From Halomonas sp. TD01 (GTDB lineage: Bacteria > Pseudomonadota > Gammaproteobacteria > Pseudomonadales > Halomonadaceae): a stretch of 64,000 nt of DNA. Positions 1 to 8,277 of this stretch are shown one piece after another; positions within the stretch are counted from its first letter, which is position 1, and each line of letters begins with the position of its first letter. The stretch spans positions 3,720,001 through 3,784,000 of the forward strand of contig NZ_OV350343.1 of the NCBI RefSeq assembly GCF_923868895.1. Direction: 5' to 3'. A program made the position numbers and the translations under genes. Under the pieces are notes generated by a model. The model was not told the origin of the DNA. It ran no database searches and saw only the letters and a program-made list of their open reading frames with translations.

Positions 1-60
1 GCTGGCGGCATTGGCCACCATATAGGCCATCGCTTTTTCGATACGGGCATAGTCATTCAT
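1..60 (-). CDS. Ada-type methylated-DNA cysteine methyltransferase, N-terminus (partial)
   Basis: Only the first ~20 codons are inside the window; the gene runs off the left edge. The translation from the ATG at 58-60 is MNDYARIEKAMAYMVANAAS. This resembles the opening helix of the AraC-type DNA-binding part of Ada-family alkylated-DNA repair proteins (typical pattern: DYARIE..I.Y....). The family removes methyl groups from DNA and can activate transcription. The gene is divergent from the LysE gene that follows. The assignment rests on a very short piece and is tentative. Confidence 0.4.
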   Translation of the reverse strand, partial: MNDYARIEKAMAYMVANAAS

Positions 61-253
61 AAAGACGTTCTCATCGGAGCTAAACGAGGAAAAGCACAGA
101 GCCGAAACATAAGGTTCATAACACAGAACAAGCGTAACCACCCCATGTCACTAGGCCTACCCGAATCTTGCGCAATATCGTGGCATCTCAATTTTGTTCA
201 ATACACCTTTTACGCGTCATTCCAAACTCTTGGCTCTATTCAGGAGAATGACA

Positions 254-847
254 ATGAGCGTTTCACTACTGTTACCGATGTCTGCATTTGCCCTTGCCGC
301 ATCTATTTCCCCAGGCCCAGTCAACCTTATTTGCCTGAGTAGCGGCACCCACTACCCTATCGCCAAAGGGCTTATCTTCGTCACGGGTGCGACATTAGGG
401 TTTCTGGCCCTTTTCCTGGCGATTGGAGCAGGGCTTTATTCACTGCTAAACGTAGTGCCATTACTGGAAGAAGTACTACGCTGGGCAGGGCTGCTTTTCT
501 TACTTTACTTAAGCTACCAACTTTTCCAACATGATGGCTCGGTTCATGGCCAGGGCACAGACAAACCACCAGGTTTTATGACCGGCGCGATGATGCAGTG
601 GCTAAATCCTAAGGCGTGGTTGGCGTCTGCCGCTGGCATCGGGGCTTACACCAGCAGTAGTGACCCCTATCAGCTATGGCTGTTCGCAGCTCTCTATCTA
701 CCCATTTGTTGGTTGTCACTGGCAAGCTGGGTTTATGCAGGCGCTTTTCTTAGACGCTATATTCACCGTCCGTTCGTTCTGCTTACCATTAACCGCACGC
801 TGGCTGCTGGCCTAGCTGCCAGCGCTATTTTCCTGCTGTTTGAGTAG
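254..847 (+). CDS. LysE/RhtB family amino-acid exporter
   Basis: A probable inner-membrane exporter of about 197 residues with the family hallmark near the N-terminus (SPGPVNLICLSSG) and five to six hydrophobic helices. The family exports amino acids or related small molecules. The frame is open from 194, but AGGAG at 242-246 sits 7 bases before the ATG at 254, so that start is chosen. The 3' end overlaps the convergent AraC gene by 36 bases, so transcription of one may affect the other. The substrate cannot be told from sequence. Confidence 0.85.
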   Translation: MSVSLLLPMSAFALAASISPGPVNLICLSSGTHYPIAKGLIFVTGATLGFLALFLAIGAGLYSLLNVVPLLEEVLRWAGLLFLLYLSYQLFQHDGSVHGQGTDKPPGFMTGAMMQWLNPKAWLASAAGIGAYTSSSDPYQLWLFAALYLPICWLSLASWVYAGAFLRRYIHRPFVLLTINRTLAAGLAASAIFLLFE

Positions 848-1741
848 CGGATAGCGATACTGGTTGGGTGTTGCCGCCACTAACCGCTTAAATGTTCTCT
901 GGAAGTGGGGTTGGTCGTTAAAGCCGGCTAATAAAGCCGCATTAACGATCGACTCCCCCTGCCTAAGCGCCCGCTGGCCAAGCTGAACACGGCGATTAAT
1001 CAGATAAGCATGAGGGGTAAGCCCATAGTGCTGCTTAAACGCACGGATAAGATGACCAGCGCTATAGCCGGTTAACTGACATAGCGTTTCCAATGACACA
1101 TCAAAAGCCGCATTCACGTCACAATAGGCAGCCGCAGCCTGCAAGCCATCCGGCGGCTGCGGCCTAGAGACGGTTGTCTCGTGCGCTAATGCCAGCATCA
1201 ATGCGGTAAGAAACCCGGTAACCGACGCGTGCTTCATAGAGAGAGTGCATTGCTTATCCAATAAACAAGCCGCCATTTCACAATAGTGGGCATACAGCGC
1301 TGGCTGTGAGACCACCGCCGTATCAATATCACTCCAGGTTGGGGAACCAAGCGTGCCTATTTGATAGCGTAAATCCGCTAGCCATTGTGCATCCACATAG
1401 AGCATCAAATATGCCCAAGGTTCGTTCTCGATGGGGTTACAGGCATGCACCCAGTCAGGGTTCATCATAACCAAGTCACCGGCGCTAATCGGGTAAGTCG
1501 ATTCCCGATAGAAAAACGTACTGCTGCCTGACGTAATAGCCCCTACCGACCAGTGAACATGGCTATGAGGGGCGTAGCACACTTGCCTCGCATCACTGAT
1601 TTTACGCAGTTCGACATAAGGCAGCCGTGAGTCGCGCCAAAAAACAGGCGGCGACCCAACACGTGGAGACCCAGCCTGTAGAGACCCAGCCTGTAGAGAC
1701 TTAGCATGTAAAGACTTAGCACTTGGAGACTTATGGCTCAT
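812..1741 (-). CDS. AraC family transcriptional regulator with N-terminal pentapeptide repeats
   Basis: A 309-residue regulator. The N-terminal half is a cupin-like sensing domain (HSHVHWSVGAITSG and a WVHACNP segment). The C-terminal ~100 residues form the AraC double helix-turn-helix (VSLETLCQLTGYSAGHLIRAFK and AALLAGFNDQPHFQRTFKR). The first ~30 residues are unusual: an imperfect five-residue repeat (SLHAK, SLQAG, SLQAG, SPRVG) encoded by a 15 bp tandem repeat. It is convergent with, and overlaps, the LysE gene, which may be its target; that link is inferred from position only. Confidence 0.85.
   Translation of the reverse strand: MSHKSPSAKSLHAKSLQAGSLQAGSPRVGSPPVFWRDSRLPYVELRKISDARQVCYAPHSHVHWSVGAITSGSSTFFYRESTYPISAGDLVMMNPDWVHACNPIENEPWAYLMLYVDAQWLADLRYQIGTLGSPTWSDIDTAVVSQPALYAHYCEMAACLLDKQCTLSMKHASVTGFLTALMLALAHETTVSRPQPPDGLQAAAAYCDVNAAFDVSLETLCQLTGYSAGHLIRAFKQHYGLTPHAYLINRRVQLGQRALRQGESIVNAALLAGFNDQPHFQRTFKRLVAATPNQYRYPLLKQQENSAGS
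1663..1737. repeat. 15 bp imperfect tandem repeat (5 units) inside the araC-type gene
   Basis: Five consecutive 15 bp units begin at 1663, 1678, 1693, 1708 and 1723, each a variant of GTRRAGACYYAGCMT. The last unit is the most diverged. Because 15 is a multiple of three, changes in copy number would add or remove five residues at the N-terminus of the regulator without breaking the frame. Confidence 0.85.
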
Positions 1742-1896
1742 CTTCTGCTCGCATCATCAAAAAATAGCGAATAGCCTGATGGCTTGGCCTACGCTAGACA
1801 ATAGCACAACGCACGCACAGTATGGGCCGCCAGACAAGCTCTATATAAGCCAGATTGCGTAGGAATTCGCAATGCCATAAACGTCAGGAGGACACC

Positions 1897-2715
1897 ATGG
1901 CCAATCGAATGAATAACCCAGATCATCGTGATGTGATTACCCTTTTCGCCCGAATGGGCTACGCTTCTCGCGGCATCGTTTATGTATTAGTGGGAGGCCT
2001 AGCCACCCTGGCAGCCTTTGAACAAGGCGGCCAAACGGAAGGCAGCCGCGGTGCTCTAGAAAGAGTGTTAACTGCTCCCTTTGGTAAAATCATGCTAGGT
2101 CTTATTGCTGTCGGTTTGGTCGGCTACGCTATGTGGCGCACAATCCAAGCTGTCAAAGACACCGACCATCATGGTAATGGTGCTAAAAGCTTAACTATTC
2201 GCGCAGGTTTATTAGCGAGTGCCATTACGCATATTCTTCTGGCATTTTTTGCCGCAACGCTCATCTTCCAATTTGCAGGCTCTTCTGGGGATTCCAGCGG
2301 CGGCTCGCAAGGCGTAGCAGGTTGGCTGATGCAGCAGCCTTTCGGGCGATGGTTAGTTGGCGGGGTTGGTTTAATTTTGATAGGTGTTGGTATTGCCCAT
2401 GCAATCAAAGGCTACAAAGCAAAATTCGATAAACACTTTGCGATGCCACCACAAACTCAACAATGGGCCTACCCCATCTGTCGATTCGGCTTAGTGATTC
2501 GCGGTCTCGTCTTCGTGATCGTGGGCAGCTTTTTTATCATCGCAGCCTACCAAATTAACCCTAATCAAGCAGGTGGTATGGGAGAAGTGTTCAGCACGCT
2601 GCGAAGCCAACCTTTCGGTCAGTGGTTGCTTGCCTTTGTCGCACTTGGACTCTTTGCGTTTGGTCTCTACAGCCTTTTAGCGGCCGTCTATCGTCGCATT
2701 AATACTGAAATGTAG
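1897..2715 (+). CDS. DUF1206 domain membrane protein
   Basis: About 272 residues with three internal repeats, each with a pair of membrane helices and the recurring pattern FARMGYASRGIVYVLVG / IRAGLLASAITHILLAF / ICRFGLVIRGLVFVIVG. This is the DUF1206 architecture, of unknown function. The frame is open from 1855, but CAGGAGG at 1884-1890 lies just before the ATG at 1897, which also starts the conserved part. It is followed after 9 bases by the YqaA-type gene, so the two are probably co-transcribed. Confidence 0.85.
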   Translation: MANRMNNPDHRDVITLFARMGYASRGIVYVLVGGLATLAAFEQGGQTEGSRGALERVLTAPFGKIMLGLIAVGLVGYAMWRTIQAVKDTDHHGNGAKSLTIRAGLLASAITHILLAFFAATLIFQFAGSSGDSSGGSQGVAGWLMQQPFGRWLVGGVGLILIGVGIAHAIKGYKAKFDKHFAMPPQTQQWAYPICRFGLVIRGLVFVIVGSFFIIAAYQINPNQAGGMGEVFSTLRSQPFGQWLLAFVALGLFAFGLYSLLAAVYRRINTEM

Positions 2716-2724
2716 AGACATAAG

Positions 2725-3330
2725 ATGCTTTCAACAACACGGACTAAACAGTGGTTTGAGCGTATTAATGGTTCGAAAAACATGCTGTGGTTACTCGGCA
2801 CCCTGTCTTTTTTAGAAACCATTATTTTGCCAATTCCCATTGAGCTGGTGTTGATCCCGCTCATGGCGATTAACCAGCAGCGCATTTGGGCAATGGCCAC
2901 CGCGACGACCCTTGGCTGCCTGATAGCTTCCATTGTGGGCTATACCGTCGGCATGGTGCTGTACCAATCTATAGGCACATGGTTTATCGAATTTATGGGT
3001 ATGGAGCAGAGTTATCAGTCGTTCCAAACATTCTTCGAGCAGTACGGTTTTGCAGCGATTTTGGCTATTGGCATACTGCCGATCCCGTTTCAGGTGGCCA
3101 TGATTACCGCTGGGCTTTCCGGCTATCCGATTATGTTATTTGTGCTGGCTGCCCTGCTAGCCCGTGGGCTTCGCTATTTCGGCCTTGCTTGGCTGGTACA
3201 CCGCTTTGGCAACCGCGTAGAACTTATGTGGAAGCGTCACGCGCTTAAAACCAGCCTCGCGCTAGGTATGGTGGTACTGGTGGTGGTCGTCGGATTACAG
3301 TCGCTGGCTGGGTTAGTAATATCGCGTTAA
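2725..3330 (+). CDS. YqaA/DedA-like (VTT domain) membrane protein
   Basis: A 201-residue integral membrane protein with a VTT/DedA-type core: an early E..ILPIP segment, a re-entrant stretch near YGFAAILAIGILPIPF, and a basic C-terminal helix. It fits the YqaA subgroup of the DedA superfamily, whose better-studied relatives affect membrane lipid distribution and envelope homeostasis. It starts 9 bases after the DUF1206 gene (likely one operon) and is convergent with the Lrp-type regulator. Confidence 0.8.
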   Translation: MLSTTRTKQWFERINGSKNMLWLLGTLSFLETIILPIPIELVLIPLMAINQQRIWAMATATTLGCLIASIVGYTVGMVLYQSIGTWFIEFMGMEQSYQSFQTFFEQYGFAAILAIGILPIPFQVAMITAGLSGYPIMLFVLAALLARGLRYFGLAWLVHRFGNRVELMWKRHALKTSLALGMVVLVVVVGLQSLAGLVISR

Positions 3331-3370
3331 TCGCTAAACCGTAGGCCTTCTTCATCCCTCAACTGCCAGA

Positions 3371-3856
3371 CTAGGCCTTATCGCTATTATCCAGCGGTAA
3401 TGTGCCGTACTCTTTCACCGGCTGAATAGCAAAGTTGCTGCGAATATCGCTCACTCCAGGTAAGCGCAGCAACGTCCCCGTTAAAAACGCCTCGTACGCA
3501 GCCAAGCTAGGCACTACCACCTGTAGCAGAAAATCCGATTCACCAGATACCAAATGCGCAGTGACCACTTCCGGCAGTTTAACCACGGCTTCTCGAAAGG
3601 CATTAGCTTGCTCTTCATGGTGGCGTTCTACCTTAATGCCCACAAACACCGTTAACTCCAGCCCGACGCTTCGACGATCAAGCTCCGCGTGGTAGCCACG
3701 AATAATGCCGCTTGCTTCCAAGCGTCGCACTCGGCGTAAACAGGGAGACGGCGACAAATTTACTTTCTCTGCGAGCTCCACATTGGTTAAGCGAGCATCC
3801 CCCTGTAGCAACGCAAGAATGCGTCGATCGATAGCATCTAACTGACCAACTGGCAT
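3371..3856 (-). CDS. Lrp/AsnC family transcriptional regulator
   Basis: A classic feast/famine regulator of ~161 residues. It has an N-terminal helix-turn-helix (LDAIDRRILALLQGDARLTN, then VNLSPSPCLRRVRRLEASG) and a C-terminal RAM ligand-binding domain (YGTLPL end). The frame extends upstream to 3889; the ATG at 3856 is chosen because family members start just before the LDxIDRRIL helix. It is divergent from the LysE-type gene at 3999 with ~140 bp between. This is the usual arrangement for an Lrp-type activator of an amino-acid exporter. Confidence 0.9.
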   Translation of the reverse strand: MPVGQLDAIDRRILALLQGDARLTNVELAEKVNLSPSPCLRRVRRLEASGIIRGYHAELDRRSVGLELTVFVGIKVERHHEEQANAFREAVVKLPEVVTAHLVSGESDFLLQVVVPSLAAYEAFLTGTLLRLPGVSDIRSNFAIQPVKEYGTLPLDNSDKA

Positions 3857-3998
3857 AAGTAAGCATTTCTCCACTCTTATTTGGCACAAAATACCAATAA
3901 CTGATGTTCCATGAGCGCAAATGGCAAGAAATCACTCATCAGTTTAACGGTACCATGCCCTTTATGAAGTCACTACGTGCAATTTTGAGGGAGCGGCC

Positions 3999-4610
3999 AT
4001 GGAAATCGGTCTTTTTATTAGTGCATTAGCCATTGTTTACCTGATTCCAGGCCCAGATATGCTGTTGGTGCTACATACCAGCAGTACGCTGGGCCGTGGG
4101 CATGGATTAGCCACAGCGCTAGGGTTAGCCATCGCCCGAGGGCTGCATGTGGCGTTAGCCGGTTTGGGCCTGGCCGCCCTATTTGTCGCCGCTCCGTGGC
4201 TTTTTGATGCTGTTCGTTATCTCGGTGCTGCCTACTTGATTTGGGTGGGCGTACAGCTGATTCGTACTAAACGGAGCACCGATACTAACCACCCGCAAGC
4301 ATCGCTCACCGGTAGCTATTACCTAGCCTGGAGACGGGGTCTTTTAACGAACCTGCTGAACCCGAAATCGCTGCTGTTTTGTTCGGTGTTATTACCCCAG
4401 TTCGTTCACACCCAACAGGGTGACGTTGCGCTCCAATTTACTCTATTGGGGGCTGTGCTAGTGGGCGTGGGGCTTGTGTACGATGCGCTATATGCCTGCT
4501 TGGGAGCGCGGATGCAACGCTGGTTTGCCAGCCATCAAAAAAGGCAAACCCTGCAACGCTGGGTATTTGGAACACTCATTATTGGCTTTGCCCTAAGGTT
4601 AGCCTCTTAA
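3999..4610 (+). CDS. LysE/RhtB family amino-acid exporter
   Basis: A 203-residue inner-membrane exporter with the N-terminal family signature (YLIPGPDMLLVLHTS) and the conserved NPKSLLF segment in the second half. A purine-rich ribosome site (GAGGGAG) sits a few bases before the ATG. Divergent pairing with the Lrp-type gene suggests control by that regulator in response to an amino acid. Substrate unknown. Confidence 0.9.
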   Translation: MEIGLFISALAIVYLIPGPDMLLVLHTSSTLGRGHGLATALGLAIARGLHVALAGLGLAALFVAAPWLFDAVRYLGAAYLIWVGVQLIRTKRSTDTNHPQASLTGSYYLAWRRGLLTNLLNPKSLLFCSVLLPQFVHTQQGDVALQFTLLGAVLVGVGLVYDALYACLGARMQRWFASHQKRQTLQRWVFGTLIIGFALRLAS

Positions 4611-4650
4611 ACTTAATCAGCAAAAAGCCTGCCTAGGCTGCGTTGATAGT

Positions 4651-5010
4651 TTAAATACCATAATCTCGTTCGACTTTGGCAATGCGCGTCTTAAAGTGCT
4701 GGTACCACTGCTGATGGCCTAGTCGCTGAGCTTCCTGATGCTCAGCGTGGGCTTTCCACGCTTTTATTGAGGCCAAATCAGCCCAGTATGACACCGTCAC
4801 TCCCACCTCATTTCGGGCAGACTCTACCCCCAAGAATCCCGGCTGCTGTGCTGCAAGTTCAACCATTCTTGTCGCCATTGCGTCATAGCCATTATCGATC
4901 TCGGTGCGTTGTGAGGTAAAAATAACCGCGTAGTAAGGCGGCTCGGGCGTATTAGCAATACTAGGCATAGCAGCACCACCTTGATTCGTATTGGTTACGG
5001 CATCAGTCAT
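4651..5010 (-). CDS. Antibiotic biosynthesis monooxygenase (ABM) domain protein
   Basis: A 119-residue protein with a single dimeric alpha/beta-barrel (ABM) domain: an early beta strand YYAVIFTSQRTE, then AAQQPGFLGVESAR, then a WxDLASIKAWKAHAEH segment typical of YgiN-like or heme-degrading-type monooxygenases. The frame begins at 5010; an internal ATG at 4968 is an alternative start and leaves the domain whole. It faces the LysE-type gene tail to tail. The exact reaction is not evident. Confidence 0.75.
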   Translation of the reverse strand: MTDAVTNTNQGGAAMPSIANTPEPPYYAVIFTSQRTEIDNGYDAMATRMVELAAQQPGFLGVESARNEVGVTVSYWADLASIKAWKAHAEHQEAQRLGHQQWYQHFKTRIAKVERDYGI

Positions 5011-5038
5011 TTACAAAAACCTATTACAAAGAAGCACT

Positions 5039-5090
5039 ACACAGAGCTATTACACAGAGCTATTACACAGAGCTATTACACAGAGCTATT
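5039..5090. repeat. 13 bp tandem repeat, four copies
   Basis: Four head-to-tail copies of ACACAGAGCTATT start at 5039, 5052, 5065 and 5078, identical to one another. The last copy contains the stop codon (TAG on the minus strand) of the downstream DUF4019 gene. The array therefore reaches from the intergenic gap into the gene end. It looks like a variable-number tandem repeat produced by slippage. Confidence 0.9.
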
Positions 5091-5493
5091 GCACATAATA
5101 ACCACTGACTCGCCACTCTCCATTTTCCAAATGAGGCGTTACGGTTTCGATCCCTCTCGTTTTATTTTCAAATCGAGTATGGAAGATAAAAACCATGTAG
5201 TCGCCATCCGGCGCACCGGGCATAGATTGATAATGGGAGACTTGCACTCGCTGACGTGATTCTACCGGGCCAAACTCATGGCGTGCTAATTCAATAATAC
5301 GTCTGAGCATTCTAGGCGATAGCGGCGTTTTGAGTAGCGGCGATGAGGCTTCCCAGGCTTGTTCAACCTCACCATTATCAATTGATTCTAGCCACGCCAG
5401 CGCCGCTGCCTCTGCTGTCTGAACAGAGGCCTGAGCATAGGTGGTCAGGCTAAGCAGTATCGCGGCGAGAAGAAAAGCAGGTGATTTTGACAT
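5086..5493 (-). CDS. DUF4019 family exported protein
   Basis: A 135-residue protein with a clear Sec signal peptide (MSKSPAFLLAAILLSLTTYAQA) and then a DUF4019-like domain (AALAWLESIDNGEVEQAW, ending NGEWRVSGYYV). The family is periplasmic and of unknown function, with a fold reminiscent of NTF2-like proteins. The stop codon lies inside the fourth unit of the 13 bp tandem repeat. It stands alone between the ABM gene and a divergent methyltransferase. Confidence 0.75.
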   Translation of the reverse strand: MSKSPAFLLAAILLSLTTYAQASVQTAEAAALAWLESIDNGEVEQAWEASSPLLKTPLSPRMLRRIIELARHEFGPVESRQRVQVSHYQSMPGAPDGDYMVFIFHTRFENKTRGIETVTPHLENGEWRVSGYYVQ

Positions 5494-5651
5494 GGCAGAC
5501 TCTTGTGGCGGTTTGGTATTTTCATACCTCTTACGTAATTATCGGATAATGACAGGACTTCTTTAACAGCAATATTTTCCCCGCTTCTAAAACCTTCTCA
5601 GCTCGTTTACTATGCGCCACCCAATATTTCAGCGCCCACCATTAGGCTACC

Positions 5652-6395
5652 ATGTCCGCCAACGCACTCTATACCGACCTATCTGGCTACTACGATTTGA
5701 TGTGTGTCGATATCGACTATCAAGCGCAAAGCAACGCCATTCATCGGCTCCATCAGATCTTCGGCAACGGCGGGCATACGCACCTTGATTTAGCCTGTGG
5801 CACGGGCCCTCATGTTCGCCATTTTATTGATTTCGGTTATCTCAGCAGTGGTCTTGATATTAACCAACCCATGCTGGATATCGCCGCCATACGTTGCCCA
5901 GAAGCGCTCTTTTCGCTGCAAGACATGAGTGCATTCGAAGCCAGCGAGCCCCTCGATTTGATCACCTGCTTTCTGTACTCGATCCACTACAACGATGGGA
6001 TTGAAAAGCTAAAAGGGTGTATTTCCAGAGCCCATCGCACGCTAAAACAGGGCGGCGTTTTCTATTTTAACGCGGTGGATAAAAACAAAATCAATAACGA
6101 TTTATGGGTTAAACACAGTGCCAAACAAGAAGACAGTGTCTTCACATTCCGCTCGGGTTGGCACTACGCTGGGCACGGCGAAAAGCAATCGCTTAGACTA
6201 AGTATTGAAAAAACCATCGCAGACGCCACGCAGATATGGAACGATGAGCATCCGATGGTAGCGGTCAGCTTTACGGAATTAACCGACCTACTGGCGCCTT
6301 ATTTTGAGGTGCATGTATTTGAGCACAACTACCAGACCATCACCCCTTGGGATAACCTGTCGGGCAATGCGATTTTCGTCTGTGTGAAGCGTTAG
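5652..6395 (+). CDS. Class I SAM-dependent methyltransferase
   Basis: A 247-residue protein with a Rossmann-type SAM-binding core. Motif I is THLDLACGTGPHVRHF, a motif II-like acidic turn is GLDINQPML, and LDLITCFLYSIHYN matches motif IV of small-molecule methyltransferases. A Y-D-L start (LYTDLSGYYDLM) is also typical. The substrate is unknown. A palindrome that could end transcription follows the stop. Confidence 0.8.
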   Translation: MSANALYTDLSGYYDLMCVDIDYQAQSNAIHRLHQIFGNGGHTHLDLACGTGPHVRHFIDFGYLSSGLDINQPMLDIAAIRCPEALFSLQDMSAFEASEPLDLITCFLYSIHYNDGIEKLKGCISRAHRTLKQGGVFYFNAVDKNKINNDLWVKHSAKQEDSVFTFRSGWHYAGHGEKQSLRLSIEKTIADATQIWNDEHPMVAVSFTELTDLLAPYFEVHVFEHNYQTITPWDNLSGNAIFVCVKR

Positions 6396-6404
6396 CGTCG
6401 ATAA

Positions 6405-6434
6405 GGCAGAGAGGCTTATGTTGCCTCTCTTGCC
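6405..6434. terminator. Hairpin between convergent genes
   Basis: GGCAGAGAGGC (6405-6415) pairs with GCCTCTCTTGCC (6423-6434) across a short loop, with one bulge. It lies just after the methyltransferase stop and before the end of the convergent DUF1456 gene, so it may serve both. There is no strong T-run. Confidence 0.5.
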
Positions 6435-6479
6435 GTTACCGTGTGACATAAAGCGAGGTGTAAAGCGCTGAACTTGAAC

Positions 6480-6965
6480 TTAAGACTCAGAACCTGCGTC
6501 GTTCGAGCCAGGCCGTAGCTGGCGTTGAATACCGAGCAAGAAATTACGCAGCATTTGATCTTTACACTCACGGTAATTCTTATGACTTGGCTTACGGAAG
6601 AAAGCGCTGAGCTCATGATGACTTAGCGGTAAGCCCACCAGTTCAAACACTGCCAAGATATCGTCTGCTTTCAGATTCAGCGCAATTCGCAGCTTCTGGA
6701 ACACCATATTATTGTTTAATTGCGCTTCAGGCGCAGGCTGTGGGCCTTCACGCTTTCCACGTTTAAAGCTGATAAAACCATTCAGAAACGCCGCCAGCTC
6801 TCTATTTTTCATCGACACAAAAGCGTCATCTTCATCCTTTTTCAGCCAAGCAGTGACCTGCGCTTGGCTCACGCTGACGTCAGCTAGTGAGAAGATATCC
6901 ACGATGGTGCTGTCTTTTAAATCAAAGGTGTAGCGAATGCGGCGAAAAATATCATTATTCGTCAA
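6480..6965 (-). CDS. YehS-like DUF1456 protein
   Basis: A 161-residue soluble protein made of two related ~68-residue DUF1456 modules. The first begins MTNNDIFRRIRYTFDLKD, the second NNMVFQKLRIALNLKADDIL, and each ends with an ALxF-type tail. This matches the YehS family, whose molecular role is not established. It is preceded by the TPR-type gene on the same strand with an 11-base gap, so they probably form one transcript. Confidence 0.85.
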   Translation of the reverse strand: MTNNDIFRRIRYTFDLKDSTIVDIFSLADVSVSQAQVTAWLKKDEDDAFVSMKNRELAAFLNGFISFKRGKREGPQPAPEAQLNNNMVFQKLRIALNLKADDILAVFELVGLPLSHHELSAFFRKPSHKNYRECKDQMLRNFLLGIQRQLRPGSNDAGSES

Positions 6966-6975
6966 AATAGGGTTC

Positions 6976-7398
6976 CTAGTTGGTCGTTAGCGTTTCAAGC
7001 AACTGGTCGATTTCTGCTTTCAGCTCGTCATCTTCAATGCCATCAGCGCTGGCTTTCGCATGTTGCAATCTTTCGATAGCGTCATCCGTCTGACCTAACT
7101 GTACTTGCAACGTTGCCATGGAAAAACCAATAGAGGCCATGTGGTCTTTCGAGTGCTTAGCAATGGCTTTATCAAGCGCCTTTTGGTAAATCGGCAGCGC
7201 ATCCTCTAGCTCTTCGGTAAAGTCAGCCAAGGTTTCCCACTGCTCTGGGTGGTCTTTATCAGTGTTCTCGTTATCGGTGCAAATCGCCTGCAACTCGGCA
7301 TAGAGCGGAGCAAACGCCTCTCTGTCATCTTTAGCCGCGGCTTTCATTAGCCGTTCCGCCAGCTCATAAACCGCTTTATATATTTTGGTGTTAATCAT
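6976..7398 (-). CDS. Tetratricopeptide-like helical protein
   Basis: About 140 residues, all-helical and acidic, with a TPR-like pair in the second half (ALPIYQKALDKAIAKHSKDH and GFSMATLQVQLGQTDDAI). No enzyme motif is seen, so a protein-binding role is likely. The frame is open from 7434, but the ATG at 7398 follows AAGGAAGG at a normal distance and begins the helical domain. It lies immediately upstream of the DUF1456 gene. Confidence 0.65.
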   Translation of the reverse strand: MINTKIYKAVYELAERLMKAAAKDDREAFAPLYAELQAICTDNENTDKDHPEQWETLADFTEELEDALPIYQKALDKAIAKHSKDHMASIGFSMATLQVQLGQTDDAIERLQHAKASADGIEDDELKAEIDQLLETLTTN

Positions 7399-7710
7399 TA
7401 CCAACCACCTTCCTTTCATTAAAACAAACAACAAAAATTACCCAACAGGCCGACTTATCGACGTAATTTCGATAAAAAACTATAAAAGCCAACCCGATAG
7501 ATAAAAGTCACGGTAGCGGCTTTCCACCATAATCACACTATTATAGCCTTTGATAGCGCACCATCGGGTGATCATTTTACAGCTTTCGTAATCAGCTAGG
7601 TGGCTTTTCATATCTGGCCGAAAATGACCGCTTTTAGGCCGACCAATGTATCGTTGGCTGAAATAGGAATAGCTAATCTGTAGCCTCACTTCAACACGAT
7701 GAGATTAGCC

Positions 7711-8277
7711 ATGACCCAGTCTAAAACCGCACTGCTATTAATCGACGTTCAAGCCTCCTTCCCCTCCCGCGATTACTGGCTAGAATCTCTGGCGCAAGCA
7801 TGGCGCCCCAAACAGCGTGCGTTGTTAAATGCAGCGCAAGCAAGCGATATACCGGTTGTGCGCATTTTGCATGAAGAACCAGGCAGTCAAGGACCTTTTG
7901 ATCCTGCTGTTGGCCTAATTCGCCCGCTTGATGGTTTTGACGATAAAACGGCGGTGACATTTCATAAACGTGTTCATAATGCGTTCAGCGATACGGAGCT
8001 TGAAAGCTGGTTACGCGAACGAGATATTACTCAGCTTGCAATTAGCGGTATTCGCACGGAGCAATGCTGCGAAACAACCGCACGGGTGGCGTCAGATTTG
8101 GGGTTTAGTGTCGATTTTGTCAGCGATGCAACCCTAACGTTTCCCATGACGCGCAACGGCATCACCTGGTCAGCAGATGATATTAAGGCACGTACCGAAC
8201 TGGTACTTGAAGACCGTTTTGCGCGTATTATCAGTACACAAGACTTGATCAACGAATGGCAAAACACGTGTGAATGA
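7711..8277 (+). CDS. Isochorismatase-like cysteine hydrolase
   Basis: About 188 residues of the isochorismatase fold, with the expected Asp (LLIDVQASF), Lys (FHKRVHNAF) and Cys (IRTEQCCETTAR) of the catalytic triad. Members hydrolyse isochorismate, nicotinamide or other amides; the substrate cannot be picked here. The ATG at 7711 is preferred over the in-frame ATG at 7699. The 3' end overlaps the GlxA-type regulator by 8 bases, implying coupled translation. Confidence 0.85.
   Translation: MTQSKTALLLIDVQASFPSRDYWLESLAQAWRPKQRALLNAAQASDIPVVRILHEEPGSQGPFDPAVGLIRPLDGFDDKTAVTFHKRVHNAFSDTELESWLRERDITQLAISGIRTEQCCETTARVASDLGFSVDFVSDATLTFPMTRNGITWSADDIKARTELVLEDRFARIISTQDLINEWQNTCE

Noticed and set aside
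5039..5090. Possible CRISPR-like array
   Set aside because: Units are 13 bp and directly adjacent with no spacers; a simple tandem repeat.
7480..7689. 69-codon open frame on the minus strand between the TPR-like and isochorismatase genes
   Set aside because: No ribosome site, no recognisable domain and unusual composition; it reads like chance translation of promoter DNA.
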